From contig JAQXCD010000064.1 of the NCBI GenBank assembly GCA_029252045.1, forward strand, positions 1-46,727: DNA of 46,727 bases, written 5' to 3'. Origin of the DNA: Sulfitobacter sp. GTDB lineage: Bacteria > Pseudomonadota > Alphaproteobacteria > Rhodobacterales > Rhodobacteraceae. A model generated the notes under the pieces. That model was not told where the DNA came from, did no database searches, and saw only the letters and a list, made by a program, of their open reading frames with translations. Below, piece by piece: positions 33,595 to 42,403 of this stretch; position 1 is the first letter of the stretch, and each line of letters starts with the position of its first letter. The translations under genes and the position numbers were made by a program.

Positions 33595-34581
33595 ATGTTT
33601 GATGCTTTGATTGTAACCAAGGACGAAGAGGGTCAGACCTCTGCTGCGATTACGCAGATATCCGAGGACCAGCTGCCCGAGGGTGAAGTGCTGGTGGCGG
33701 TGGAATATACCACGGTGAACTACAAAGACGGTCTGTGCATGAGTGCAGGCGGCGGTGGATTGGTGCGGAATTATCCGCATGTGCCGGGCATTGATTTCTC
33801 GGGCACTGTCGAGGCTTCCTCGGACTCGCGTTATAAAGCGGGCGATAAGGTTGTTTTGACCGGCTGGCGTGTGGGTGAGGCCTATTGGGGCGGTTATGCG
33901 CAAAAGGCGCGTGTGAAGGCTGACTGGCTGGTGCCGCTGCCACAGGGGCTTGATACACGGCAGGCCATGGCTGTGGGCACGGCGGGCTTTACCTCAATGC
34001 TATCGGTGATGGCGCTGGAAGATCACGGGATCAAATCGGGTCCGGTTTTGGTGACAGGGGCTGCGGGTGGTGTAGGCTCGGTTGCGGTGGCGATACTGGC
34101 GGCGTTAGGGCATGAGGTTGCCGGTGTGACGGGGCGGCCCGAGACGGCGGATTATCTTACCTCTCTGGGGGCGACCCAGATCGTTGCGCGCGAGGAGCTC
34201 AACGAGACGGTCAAGCGTCCGCTGGAAGGTGAAACATGGGGCGGTTGTGTCGATGCGGTTGGCGGTGCGATGCTGGCGCGTGTGCTGGGTCAGATGCAGT
34301 ATGGCGCCTCTGTTGCAGCGGTAGGGCTGGCGGGTGGTGCGGCGTTGCCTGCGACCGTGATCCCGTTTCTGCTGCGCGGTGTGAACCTGTTGGGTATCGA
34401 TTCCGTGATGCAGCCCTATGACAACCGTCTGCGGGCGTGGGAGCGGATTGCGAAGGATCTGCCGATGGACAAGCTGGAGGCGATGGTTGTGCCGGCCAAG
34501 ATGTCTGATCTGCCCAAATTGACAGCCGATATCCTCAAGGGGCAGGTGCAGGGCCGCGTCGTGGTAGACGTCAACGCCTGA
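33595..34581 (+). CDS. acuI: Acrylyl-CoA reductase (NADPH)
   Basis: Reduces acryloyl-CoA to propionyl-CoA, which removes the toxic product of DMSP catabolism. The product is 328 residues, a zinc-free medium-chain dehydrogenase/reductase of the YhdH/AcuI type: VAVEYTTVNYKDGLC, PGIDFSGTVE, the nucleotide-binding GAAGGVGSVAVAIL near 158, and the end IKGQVQGRVVVDV-like segment. It lies directly downstream of dmdA, the arrangement well known in Roseobacters. AAGGAG precedes the ATG. Confidence 0.94.
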   Translation: MFDALIVTKDEEGQTSAAITQISEDQLPEGEVLVAVEYTTVNYKDGLCMSAGGGGLVRNYPHVPGIDFSGTVEASSDSRYKAGDKVVLTGWRVGEAYWGGYAQKARVKADWLVPLPQGLDTRQAMAVGTAGFTSMLSVMALEDHGIKSGPVLVTGAAGGVGSVAVAILAALGHEVAGVTGRPETADYLTSLGATQIVAREELNETVKRPLEGETWGGCVDAVGGAMLARVLGQMQYGASVAAVGLAGGAALPATVIPFLLRGVNLLGIDSVMQPYDNRLRAWERIAKDLPMDKLEAMVVPAKMSDLPKLTADILKGQVQGRVVVDVNA

Positions 34582-34631
34582 GCTGTGCTGCGGAGGCTGA
34601 TCTAGGGCCGCAACCAAGGATCAGCACAAAG

Positions 34632-34669
34632 AAAAGGCGGCGCCCGGATATCCGGACGCCGCCTTTTTT
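34632..34669. terminator. Bidirectional terminator between acuI and the BCCT gene
   Basis: AAAAGGCGGCG, then CCGGATATCCGG, then CGCCGCCTTTTTT: a long GC stem with an A tract on one side and a T tract on the other, centred between two convergent genes. Confidence 0.95.
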
Positions 34670-34686
34670 CGTTTATGGGCCTTTGG

Positions 34687-36525
34687 TTATTCGGCTGGTT
34701 GTGTCACGCCCGCAGACTGGCCGTCGCGGTTGCGGCGGCCGTCATTGTAGAGCGCTTTGACCAAGGCGATGACCATGGCAACCATGACCATGGTAAACGG
34801 CAGTGCGCCGATGATCATTGCGTTTTGCAGTGCTGCCAGACCACCGCCGCCCGCCAGCAGCAATGTGCCGATGACCAGCGTCAGGATGACACCCCAGATG
34901 ATGCGGTGGAGAACGCCTGTTTCTTCCGCACCTCCCGACATGATGGTGTTCATCACCAGAATGCCGGAGTCAGCGGAGGTGACCAGGAAGGTCATGATCA
35001 ACACAACGCACATGATGATCATCGCCTGCAAAAAGCCACCCGAGAGCATGTTTTCCAGTGTGACAAACAGCTTGGCCGAGTTGGAAGCCGCGATAATGGC
35101 ACCGTTGGCTGCGCCGTTGATTTCCAGATCGATGGCAGTGCCGCCCAGAATGGTCATCCAGGCAAAGCAGACCAGCGACGGTGCAATCACCGCGCCCAGA
35201 ACAAACTCGCGCACTGTGCGGCCTTTGGAGATCCGCGCAAGGAAGAGGCCTACAAACGGAGAGAAGGCAATCCACCACGCCCAGTAGAATGTTGTCCAGC
35301 CGGCCTGCCAGCCGAACAGGCGACCTTGATCACCCGCATTATAGGCAGCAGAGATGTCTGCAGGTGCCAGCGCGATACCTGCTTCTGTGAGCGCAGTGGC
35401 AAATCCGGTCTCAGAGCCCCATGCGTTTGTGGCTGCGCCAAATACGGTTGCTTGCTGGTCTGCGCTCAGCGCTTGAACGGCTGCGGGTGCATTTGCCGCA
35501 AAGGTGTCTGCGCCCAGTGGCGAATAGGCGCCAAAGCTCATCTGAATGAAGTGGAGGATATAGTCGACCAGTGCGGTGGCATAGGTGGTCATGGCAAACA
35601 GGAACGATCCGAAGATCACAAACGTCAGCAGCAGGATCAGCGATAGAACCAGATTGAGGTTAGACAGATACTTAACGCCACGACCGACTCCAGAAACTGC
35701 CGACAGGATGGACATGCCCATGATCACAATCAACGCTGCAATCAGACCAGTTTTAGTGGCAGCAGGTGTGTCACCCGCTGTGTCCATCAGCCAGCCCCAG
35801 CCGGTGATTGCATAAACACCGTCCACCAGCTGGCTCACGCCAAAGCCGATTGTGACAGACACGCCGAGAATGGTTGCAACCACACCCAGAATATCAATCA
35901 GGTGGCCGAACATGCCGTTGGCGTATTTGCCGATCAGGGGTGTCAGGGCAGAGCGGATGGTCAGGGGCATGCCGCGTGTGTAAGCGTAATAAGCCAGCGA
36001 CAGGCCCGTTACGACATAGATCGCCCATGCGTGAAAGCCGTAGTGCAGAAAGGTATAGCGGTAGGCGGATTGCAGTGCTTCGGGTGTATTGCCGGTCACG
36101 TCACCTGCAACAGTAACGGGGTTTGACCCCCACAGGCCCAGAGGCTCGGCGGTGGCGAATGTCATCAGCCCCACACCCAAACCGGCACCGAACATCATCG
36201 AGAACCAGCTGAAGTTTGAAAATTCGGGTTGCTGTCCCGGGGTGCCCAGCACCCGTTTGCCCGTCGACGGCAGGATGGCAATAACGAAGAGGAAGAAGGC
36301 AAATACGCCCACTGCGATGATGTAGAATGTGTTGAACCCGACCAGCAGGGACGAGTTCACAGAAGCAAGCATTTTGCCTGCGTTATCGGGGAAAACCAGT
36401 GCCCAAAGCACCAGCAAGACCATCGATATTTTTGAAATGAGCGCGATGGGAAGGCTATAGCCTTCGTAAAATCCGTTGTCTTGAGTTGATATCTCAAGAT
36501 CCGTGAATGGTGGTTTAACAGCCAT
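34687..36525 (-). CDS. BCCT-family transporter (betaine/DMSP type)
   Basis: A sodium- or proton-coupled importer of quaternary ammonium or sulfonium solutes. The product is 612 residues with about twelve helices. The family signature is GWTTFYWAWWIAFSP, and the ligand-site stretch is FGAGLGVGLMTFATAEP. A long non-membrane insertion (about 335-405) sits before the signature, as I recall for DddT-like members. Placement beside dmdA-acuI makes DMSP or glycine betaine the likely substrate (inference). The ATG at 36525 follows AGGGA. A tetranucleotide repeat lies 63 bp upstream. Confidence 0.9.
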   Translation of the reverse strand: MAVKPPFTDLEISTQDNGFYEGYSLPIALISKISMVLLVLWALVFPDNAGKMLASVNSSLLVGFNTFYIIAVGVFAFFLFVIAILPSTGKRVLGTPGQQPEFSNFSWFSMMFGAGLGVGLMTFATAEPLGLWGSNPVTVAGDVTGNTPEALQSAYRYTFLHYGFHAWAIYVVTGLSLAYYAYTRGMPLTIRSALTPLIGKYANGMFGHLIDILGVVATILGVSVTIGFGVSQLVDGVYAITGWGWLMDTAGDTPAATKTGLIAALIVIMGMSILSAVSGVGRGVKYLSNLNLVLSLILLLTFVIFGSFLFAMTTYATALVDYILHFIQMSFGAYSPLGADTFAANAPAAVQALSADQQATVFGAATNAWGSETGFATALTEAGIALAPADISAAYNAGDQGRLFGWQAGWTTFYWAWWIAFSPFVGLFLARISKGRTVREFVLGAVIAPSLVCFAWMTILGGTAIDLEINGAANGAIIAASNSAKLFVTLENMLSGGFLQAMIIMCVVLIMTFLVTSADSGILVMNTIMSGGAEETGVLHRIIWGVILTLVIGTLLLAGGGGLAALQNAMIIGALPFTMVMVAMVIALVKALYNDGRRNRDGQSAGVTQPAE

Positions 36526-36587
36526 TTTGTGTCCCTGTTTTTTTTGGGCTTCGCCGATTTGCAGGCGCAGCCTCGTGCAGTTTTGTC

Positions 36588-36618
<31 letters not shown>

Positions 36619-36797
36619 CGGCCTGCCGCTTGAAAATCAGGCATTGGGCCGGGTCCGGTTTGCCAAGGGTAGACATGTTGTCGCAGTTCTTTTGCTTTGG
36701 CGCGACGCTTCGTGTTGATTTCCGACATCTGCGACTATGCCTGTAGCTTGTGAATGAAGGGCTTGAGCCTGCGGGGCTGTTCATGCTTCATATGCCT

Positions 36798-38021
36798 ATG
36801 AAGCTAGATATTGATTTTGTGCGCAGCCAGTTTCCAGCATTTGCGGAACCTGTTTTGCAGGGGCAGGCGTTCTTCGAGAACGCCGGCGGGTCTTATACAT
36901 GTGCGCCAGTGATTGACCGGCTCACGCGGTTCTACACACAACGCAAGGTGCAACCCTATGCGCCCTATGCCGCCAGTACGCTGGGCGGGCTGGAGATGGA
37001 CGAGGCGCGCGCGCGTATGGCCGCGATCCTCGGGGTGGAGACGGACGAGCTGTCGTTTGGGCCGTCGACGACCCAGAACACCTATGTGCTGGCGCAGGCT
37101 TTTGGCCAGATGCTGAAGGCTGGTGAGGCGATTGTGGTAACCAATCAGGATCATGAGGCCAACACAGGCCCGTGGCGCCGCCTTGCCGATCGCGGCATTG
37201 AAGTACGCGAATGGCGCATTGATGCTGACACAGGGCATCTGGACCCGGCCAAGCTGGAGGAACTGCTGGACGATAAGGTCCGCCTTGTGTGTTTCCCGCA
37301 TTGCTCGAATGTAGTGGGCGAAGTGAACCCCGTCACCGAGATTACTGCGTTGGCCCATGCCGCAGGAGCGTTTGTCTGTGTGGACGGGGTGTCCTATGCG
37401 CCCCATGGTTTTGTGGATGTGGGGGCACTGGGGCCGGATATCTATCTGTTTTCGGCCTATAAGACGTTTGGGCCGCATCAGGGCCTGATGGTGGTGCGCC
37501 GCGCGTTGGGAGAGCTGTTGCCCAACCAAGGGCATCATTTCAATGGCGGCACGCTGTTCAAACGGTTCACCCCTGCGGGGCCTGATCACGCCCAAGTGGC
37601 TGCCTGTGCGGGCATGGCAGATTATATAGACGCGCTCTATGCCCACCATAGCGGTGGCGGCGCGGATGCAACCGCGCGCGGGGTGGCTGTGCATAACTTG
37701 ATGCGCGGGCATGAGACGGGATTGCTGCAACAACTGCTGGATGCGGTAAAGTCGCGTAATTCGGTGCGCCTGATCGGGCCGGACAAGGCCGAAGGTCGCG
37801 CGCCCACGGTGGCGCTGGCGCTGAACCGGCCGGGGTTGGAGGTTGCCACAGAACTGGCCGCACATGGTGTGATGGCGGGGGGCGGTGATTTCTATGCCGG
37901 CCGCGCGCTGGAGGCGATGGGAGTAAACCCGTCAAACGGCGTTTTGCGCCTCAGCTTTACCCATTATACCTCGCAAGCGGAAATAGATCAGCTTTTGGCT
38001 GCTTTGGACGATGTTTTGTGA
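36798..38021 (+). CDS. Class V aminotransferase (cysteine desulfurase-like, PLP-dependent)
   Basis: The product is 407 residues. PLP-binding features include STTQNTYVLA, TNQDHEANTGPW, VDGVSYAPHGFVDV, and the Schiff-base lysine in YLFSAYKTFGPHQG. It resembles the SufS/CsdA-like group, but the catalytic cysteine loop near the end is replaced by MAGGGDFYAGRAL with no Cys. True desulfurase activity is therefore doubtful. Starts at 36750 and 36783 are also in frame; MKLDIDFVR at 36798 fits relatives best, though no clear ribosome binding site marks any of them. The reaction is unknown. Confidence 0.85.
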   Translation: MKLDIDFVRSQFPAFAEPVLQGQAFFENAGGSYTCAPVIDRLTRFYTQRKVQPYAPYAASTLGGLEMDEARARMAAILGVETDELSFGPSTTQNTYVLAQAFGQMLKAGEAIVVTNQDHEANTGPWRRLADRGIEVREWRIDADTGHLDPAKLEELLDDKVRLVCFPHCSNVVGEVNPVTEITALAHAAGAFVCVDGVSYAPHGFVDVGALGPDIYLFSAYKTFGPHQGLMVVRRALGELLPNQGHHFNGGTLFKRFTPAGPDHAQVAACAGMADYIDALYAHHSGGGADATARGVAVHNLMRGHETGLLQQLLDAVKSRNSVRLIGPDKAEGRAPTVALALNRPGLEVATELAAHGVMAGGGDFYAGRALEAMGVNPSNGVLRLSFTHYTSQAEIDQLLAALDDVL

Positions 38022-38089
38022 AACCTTTGGCTTGACCCTACCGTGTTTGTCCTAAGTTCCTAACAAACAACTCCTAAAGGCAGGCCCAG

Positions 38090-39514
38090 TTGCACGATAC
38101 GTCTCCTATTCTGATCTGGCTGCGCCGTGATCTGCGGCTCAGCGACCATCCGGCTTTTACAGCGGCTGTGGCAACGGGGCGTTCTGTTGTTCCTGTGTTT
38201 GTGTTGGATGCGCTACATGACGCTTTGGGGGCGGCGCCCAAGTACCGTATGGGGGTGGGGCTGGAGAAATTCGGCCAAACGCTGGCGGACAAGGGCAGCC
38301 GCCTGATTTTTCGGCGCGCGGAGAATGCGCTGGATGCACTCCAAGACCTGATTGCCGAGACAGGGGCAGGTGCCGTTTATTGGTCACGGCAATATGATCC
38401 TGACGCGGTGGCCCGTGACAGTGCGGTCAAGGCTGCATTGAAAGAGCAGGGGGTGGAAGCGCGCTCCTTTGGCGGGCATCTGATGTTCGAACCGTGGACC
38501 GTCGAGACCAAGACAGGTGGCTATTACAAGGTTTATACGCCGTTCTGGCGCGCCGTGAAGGATCGCGGTGTTGAGGCGCCTTTGCCTGCGCCCAAAACCT
38601 TGCCCGCACCTGACAGCTGGCCTGCCTCGGATGATTTGGCGGACTGGCAAATGGGGGCCGCGATGCGGCGGGGGGCTGCTGTTCTGCGGCCCTTTGTGCA
38701 GCTTGGCGAGCAGGCGGCGCAATCACGGCTGGCGGCCTTTCTAGCGGATCGGATGGCGGATTACGGCACCAACCGTGATCTCCCTTCCGTCGATGGCACC
38801 TCGAATCTGAGCGAAAATCTGGCCTTGGGTGAGATCAGCCCGCATCAATGCTGGCACGCAGGCCAGCGCGCGCTGCATGAGGGCAAAGCCGGTGCAGAGA
38901 TTTTCCTCAAGGAGCTAGTCTGGCGCGAGTTTGCGTATCATCTGATGCACCACACACCCCATATCCTGACCCGCAACTGGCGTGAGGAATGGGAGGGCTT
39001 TGGCTGGAACGAGGACGAGAGCCGACCGGAGGTGCTGGCATGGAAGCAGGGCCGCACGGGCATACCCTTTGTCGATGCCGCCATGCGCGAGATGTATGTG
39101 ACAGGTCGGATGCACAACCGGGGTCGGATGATTGTGGCCAGCTATCTGACGAAACACCTGCTGTGTCACTGGCGCATCGGTCAGCGGTGGTTTGAGGACT
39201 GCCTGATTGATTGGGACCCCGCGGCAAACGCTATGGGCTGGCAGTGGTCAGCCGGATCAGGGCCAGATGCCACCCCCTACTTCCGTGTGTTCAACCCCGT
39301 GACCCAGCTTGATAAGTTCGACAAGAAACACACCTATGCCGACCGCTGGATTGCCGAGGGCCGTGGTCCTGCCCACAAGGATGCGCTTGCCTATTTTAAG
39401 GCAATTCCACGGCGCTGGAAACTTTCGCCCGATGATGCCTACCCGCAGGCTATTGTAGATGTCGCGGAAGGCCGAAAGCGGGCGCTGAATACTTATGAAA
39501 ACAGAGGGTTCTGA
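38090..39514 (+). CDS. phrB: Deoxyribodipyrimidine photolyase
   Basis: Repairs UV-induced pyrimidine dimers using blue light and FADH. The product is 474 residues: an N-terminal antenna Rossmann domain (ILIWLRRDLRLSDHPAF) and a C-terminal FAD domain with LVWREFAYHLMHH, GRMHNRGRMIVASYLTKHLL, and DWDPAANAMGWQWSAGSGPDA, the class I CPD photolyase pattern. The start is TTG at 38090 after AAGGC; no ATG lies at the conserved N-terminus. Its stop is directly followed by the next ATG. Confidence 0.94.
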   Translation: MHDTSPILIWLRRDLRLSDHPAFTAAVATGRSVVPVFVLDALHDALGAAPKYRMGVGLEKFGQTLADKGSRLIFRRAENALDALQDLIAETGAGAVYWSRQYDPDAVARDSAVKAALKEQGVEARSFGGHLMFEPWTVETKTGGYYKVYTPFWRAVKDRGVEAPLPAPKTLPAPDSWPASDDLADWQMGAAMRRGAAVLRPFVQLGEQAAQSRLAAFLADRMADYGTNRDLPSVDGTSNLSENLALGEISPHQCWHAGQRALHEGKAGAEIFLKELVWREFAYHLMHHTPHILTRNWREEWEGFGWNEDESRPEVLAWKQGRTGIPFVDAAMREMYVTGRMHNRGRMIVASYLTKHLLCHWRIGQRWFEDCLIDWDPAANAMGWQWSAGSGPDATPYFRVFNPVTQLDKFDKKHTYADRWIAEGRGPAHKDALAYFKAIPRRWKLSPDDAYPQAIVDVAEGRKRALNTYENRGF

Positions 39515-40777
39515 ATGCTTCTTCATCCACCTCATGCCAACATCGACGTAGACAAATGGACCCCCAACATGATTTTGACAAGTGCTGACGGCCAGAAGGA
39601 TTTGCCCCGCTATTTTGCGCGTGTCATGGGAATGGCCTCGTCGTTGCGCCATGGCCGGATTGACTTTATCCTGCCGGACGGGCGCCATTTTCGCGCGGAA
39701 GGCCCTAAACCCGGACCGATGGCCGAGCTGCACATCCACAACGCCGACCTGTTTGCCCGTCTGATCCGCGAAGGCGATCTGGGTTTTTGCGACGCCTATC
39801 TGGACGGCTGGTGGAGCACACCTGATCTGCAAGCCTTTATGGATTTTATTCATGCCGATAACGAAGACATCTATGACGGGTTTCCCGGCATGGGACTGGT
39901 CCGGATGTTTGAGCAGTTGCGCTTCTGGTTGCAGCGTAATTCCAAGGGACAAGCGCGTAAGAACATCTCGTATCACTATGATTTAGGTAATGATTTTTAC
40001 GGATTATGGCTGGATAAGACGATGAGCTACTCCAGCGCTATTTTCACCGATCCGCAGCAAAGCATGGAAGCGGCGCAAATCGAGAAATACAAGTCCATGG
40101 TGGACGAGATGGGCGTGGTTGCCGGTGATCACGTGCTGGAGATCGGCTGTGGCTGGGGCGGCTTTGCCGAATATGCCGCAGCAGAGCGGGGATTGCAGGT
40201 GACCTGCCTGACAATCAGTGAGGAACAGTTTAAGTACGCCGTTGACCGCATTGAAAAGGCAGGTCTTTCTGACAAGGTCACCTTCAAGCTACAGGATTAC
40301 CGCGACGAGAAAGGGCAATATGACGGCATCGCCAGCATCGAGATGTTCGAGGCTGTGGGTGAGCAGTATTGGCCGGTCTACTTCGAGACGGTGCGCGAAC
40401 GGCTCAAGCCGGGTAAGACGGCAACATTCCAGATCATCACCGTGGCTGATCGCCGCTGGAAGGTGTACAAACGCGGCGTCGATTTCATTCAGAAGTATAT
40501 TTTTCCGGGCGGTATGCTGCCTAGCCCGACTGTCCTGCGCCAGCAGATCGAAAAGGCGGGTCTTGCCGTTGAGACATCAATCGAGTTTGGCAAAAGCTAT
40601 GACATCACGCTGCGCCGCTGGCACGAGACGTTCAACGCAAAATGGGACCAGATTGCCGAAATGGGCTTTGACGAGCGGTTCAAACGCATGTGGAATTTTT
40701 ACCTCACTTCCTGCGCTGCTACATTTGACAGTGGAAATTGTGATGTAACGCAGATTACGGTGCGCAAACCGGGCTAG
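39515..40777 (+). CDS. Cyclopropane-fatty-acyl-phospholipid synthase family methyltransferase
   Basis: The product is 420 residues. An N-terminal lipid-binding domain (FCDAYLDGWW near 89-98) precedes a SAM-binding domain with YHYDLGNDFYGLWLD, DHVLEIGCGWGGFAEYA and MFEAVGEQYWPVYF. This is the CFA synthase layout, so it probably methylates double bonds in membrane phospholipid acyl chains. Some relatives do other lipid methylations. It starts immediately after phrB (stop 39514, ATG 39515), indicating one operon; the pairing of photolyase with CFA is common in proteobacteria. Confidence 0.9.
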   Translation: MLLHPPHANIDVDKWTPNMILTSADGQKDLPRYFARVMGMASSLRHGRIDFILPDGRHFRAEGPKPGPMAELHIHNADLFARLIREGDLGFCDAYLDGWWSTPDLQAFMDFIHADNEDIYDGFPGMGLVRMFEQLRFWLQRNSKGQARKNISYHYDLGNDFYGLWLDKTMSYSSAIFTDPQQSMEAAQIEKYKSMVDEMGVVAGDHVLEIGCGWGGFAEYAAAERGLQVTCLTISEEQFKYAVDRIEKAGLSDKVTFKLQDYRDEKGQYDGIASIEMFEAVGEQYWPVYFETVRERLKPGKTATFQIITVADRRWKVYKRGVDFIQKYIFPGGMLPSPTVLRQQIEKAGLAVETSIEFGKSYDITLRRWHETFNAKWDQIAEMGFDERFKRMWNFYLTSCAATFDSGNCDVTQITVRKPG

Positions 40778-40808
40778 AGTTGGCCCCGCACACCGAAGGA
40801 AGTCTGAC

Positions 40809-41249
40809 ATGCCTACCGCTGCACGCCTTGTCGTGGCTATATTGCTTGCTGCACTCGGCTGGATATTATCCGAGCTGATCCGCCCGCTGATGCCTGACGG
40901 AACGGACTTCGGCTCGTTCAACTACATCAATGCGTTGCTGGGCGTGTTTGTGGGATGGGTCACCATGGGCAGCCGCGCGGGTCGTGGAACCGTGCCCGGC
41001 ATCAACAATGTCCTGACGGGTGTTATGGTTTTGTTTTTCTGGGGCTTTGCGGTTCATTCCTCTTATTCGATGTTTAGCCTCGCGATGAAGAACCGCTATG
41101 GCGGGCCGCTTGAGGCCTTTACCAGTATTTTTCTCATTGCCTCAGAGTTTGCAGTGAAGATCGCTACTGCTCCTGTTATTGTAACTGCAGTGGTCGGAGC
41201 TGTGGTTGCGGGTTTGCTAACAGAAGTTGCTGCAAAGCACTGGCGCTAG
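40809..41249 (+). CDS. trgA: TrgA family membrane protein (tellurite resistance locus)
   Basis: The product is 146 residues with four predicted helices (about 5-23, 38-56, 68-90 and 100-140). It begins MPTAARLVVAILLAALGW and contains YINALLGVFVGWVTMGSRAGRG, the pattern of TrgA in Rhodobacter sphaeroides, where trgAB together with cysK contributes to tellurite resistance. The mechanism is not known. trgB follows after 3 bp. GAAGGAAG precedes the ATG. Confidence 0.85.
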   Translation: MPTAARLVVAILLAALGWILSELIRPLMPDGTDFGSFNYINALLGVFVGWVTMGSRAGRGTVPGINNVLTGVMVLFFWGFAVHSSYSMFSLAMKNRYGGPLEAFTSIFLIASEFAVKIATAPVIVTAVVGAVVAGLLTEVAAKHWR

Positions 41250-41252
41250 GCC

Positions 41253-42359
41253 ATGGTAAAGCCTTTGTTCTTTTATGGCAGCTTGCGGCATGCGCCTTTG
41301 TTGGAAGTCGTGCTGGGCCGCAGTTTGGATTCGGGTGCGGCTACGGCTGCTACATTGCTCGATTATGCCGCATACGCCGTGGCAGAGGGCCCGTTTCCGA
41401 CCTTGCTTGCCGAGCAGGGCAGTCACGCGCAGGGGTTGCTGGTTAGTGGTTTGACCGCCTCCGATATCGCACGGCTGGATTTCTATGAGGGCGGGTTTGA
41501 TTACGATCTGGTTGATGTGGTGCTGGATGGCGGCCAGATGGCACAGGTCTACGTCTGCGGGCCTGAACGCTGGACTGCCGTTGATCTGTGGGATTTTGAC
41601 GGGTGGTTGTCCCAATGGGGTGCGATGTCGTGTCATGCGGCCTCCGAAGTTATGGGATACCTGAACAGTCGCACCCGAGATCAGGTCGCCGCGATGTTCC
41701 CGCAAATCCGGGCGCGCGCATGGTCCAAGGTCTTGGCGGCGGGCTGGACTGCGGGGCAGGAAGTCTTTGCGGGTCAGGTCGAAATTGAGCGGAAATCCCG
41801 CGCTTATGCCGGCTACTTCGCCGTTGACGAGGTGAGCCTGCGCCACCAGCAATTCGATGGCAGCATGACGCCGTTGCTGGAACGGTCCTATTTCATAGCT
41901 GGGGATGCAGCGCTTGTGCTGCCCTATGATCCGGTGCGCGACCGCGTGCTGTTGGTGGAGCAGATGCGGTTGGGGCCTTTGGGGCGTGGAGATGCAGAGA
42001 TATGGCATCTGGAACCGATCGCCGGCCGTATTGATCCGGGCGAGACAGCCGAGCATGCGGCGATACGCGAAGCGCGCGAAGAGGCTGCTTTGGAGTTGCG
42101 GAGCCTTGAGCCGGTTGCAAAGGGCTATTCAAGTCCTGGCGATTCAACAGGCTATTATCACATTTTCGTCGGGTTGACCGATTTGCCGGATGGCGCTGCG
42201 ATTATTGGCGGGCTGGCGAGCGAGGTCGAGAACATCCGTTCGCGCTTGACATCGTTTGATGATTTTATCGCCATGGCCGAACGGCAAGCTATTGCCAATA
42301 CGCCTTTGGCCTTGCTGGCATACTGGCTGGCACACCATCGAAGCAGGTTGAGGTCTTGA
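41253..42359 (+). CDS. trgB: TrgB: gamma-glutamylcyclotransferase-like domain fused to NUDIX hydrolase
   Basis: The product is 368 residues. The N-terminal domain (about 1-140) has FFYGSLRHAPLLEVVLG and LLVSGLTASDIARLDFYEG, the gamma-glutamylcyclotransferase/AIG2 fold. The C-terminal domain (about 190-365) has a complete NUDIX box (GRIDPGETAEHAAIREAREEAAL), of the ADP-ribose pyrophosphatase type. Both domains suit glutathione or nucleotide-sugar turnover during oxidative stress. Same operon as trgA. The link to tellurite is by homology to the Rhodobacter locus. Confidence 0.88.
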   Translation: MVKPLFFYGSLRHAPLLEVVLGRSLDSGAATAATLLDYAAYAVAEGPFPTLLAEQGSHAQGLLVSGLTASDIARLDFYEGGFDYDLVDVVLDGGQMAQVYVCGPERWTAVDLWDFDGWLSQWGAMSCHAASEVMGYLNSRTRDQVAAMFPQIRARAWSKVLAAGWTAGQEVFAGQVEIERKSRAYAGYFAVDEVSLRHQQFDGSMTPLLERSYFIAGDAALVLPYDPVRDRVLLVEQMRLGPLGRGDAEIWHLEPIAGRIDPGETAEHAAIREAREEAALELRSLEPVAKGYSSPGDSTGYYHIFVGLTDLPDGAAIIGGLASEVENIRSRLTSFDDFIAMAERQAIANTPLALLAYWLAHHRSRLRS

Positions 42360-42403
42360 ATTCGCGGGGGTAGATGTAGGGGATAAATAATTGAGGTGCC
42401 CCG

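Noticed and set aside
36479..36497. CTTGAG...CTCAAG inverted repeat near the BCCT start
   Set aside because: It lies inside the coding sequence for the N-terminus, has 6-bp arms only, and no supporting context.
36804..37865. Minus-strand open frame of 353 codons opposite the class V aminotransferase
   Set aside because: It has antisense composition and no domain, while the plus-strand gene has PLP motifs throughout.
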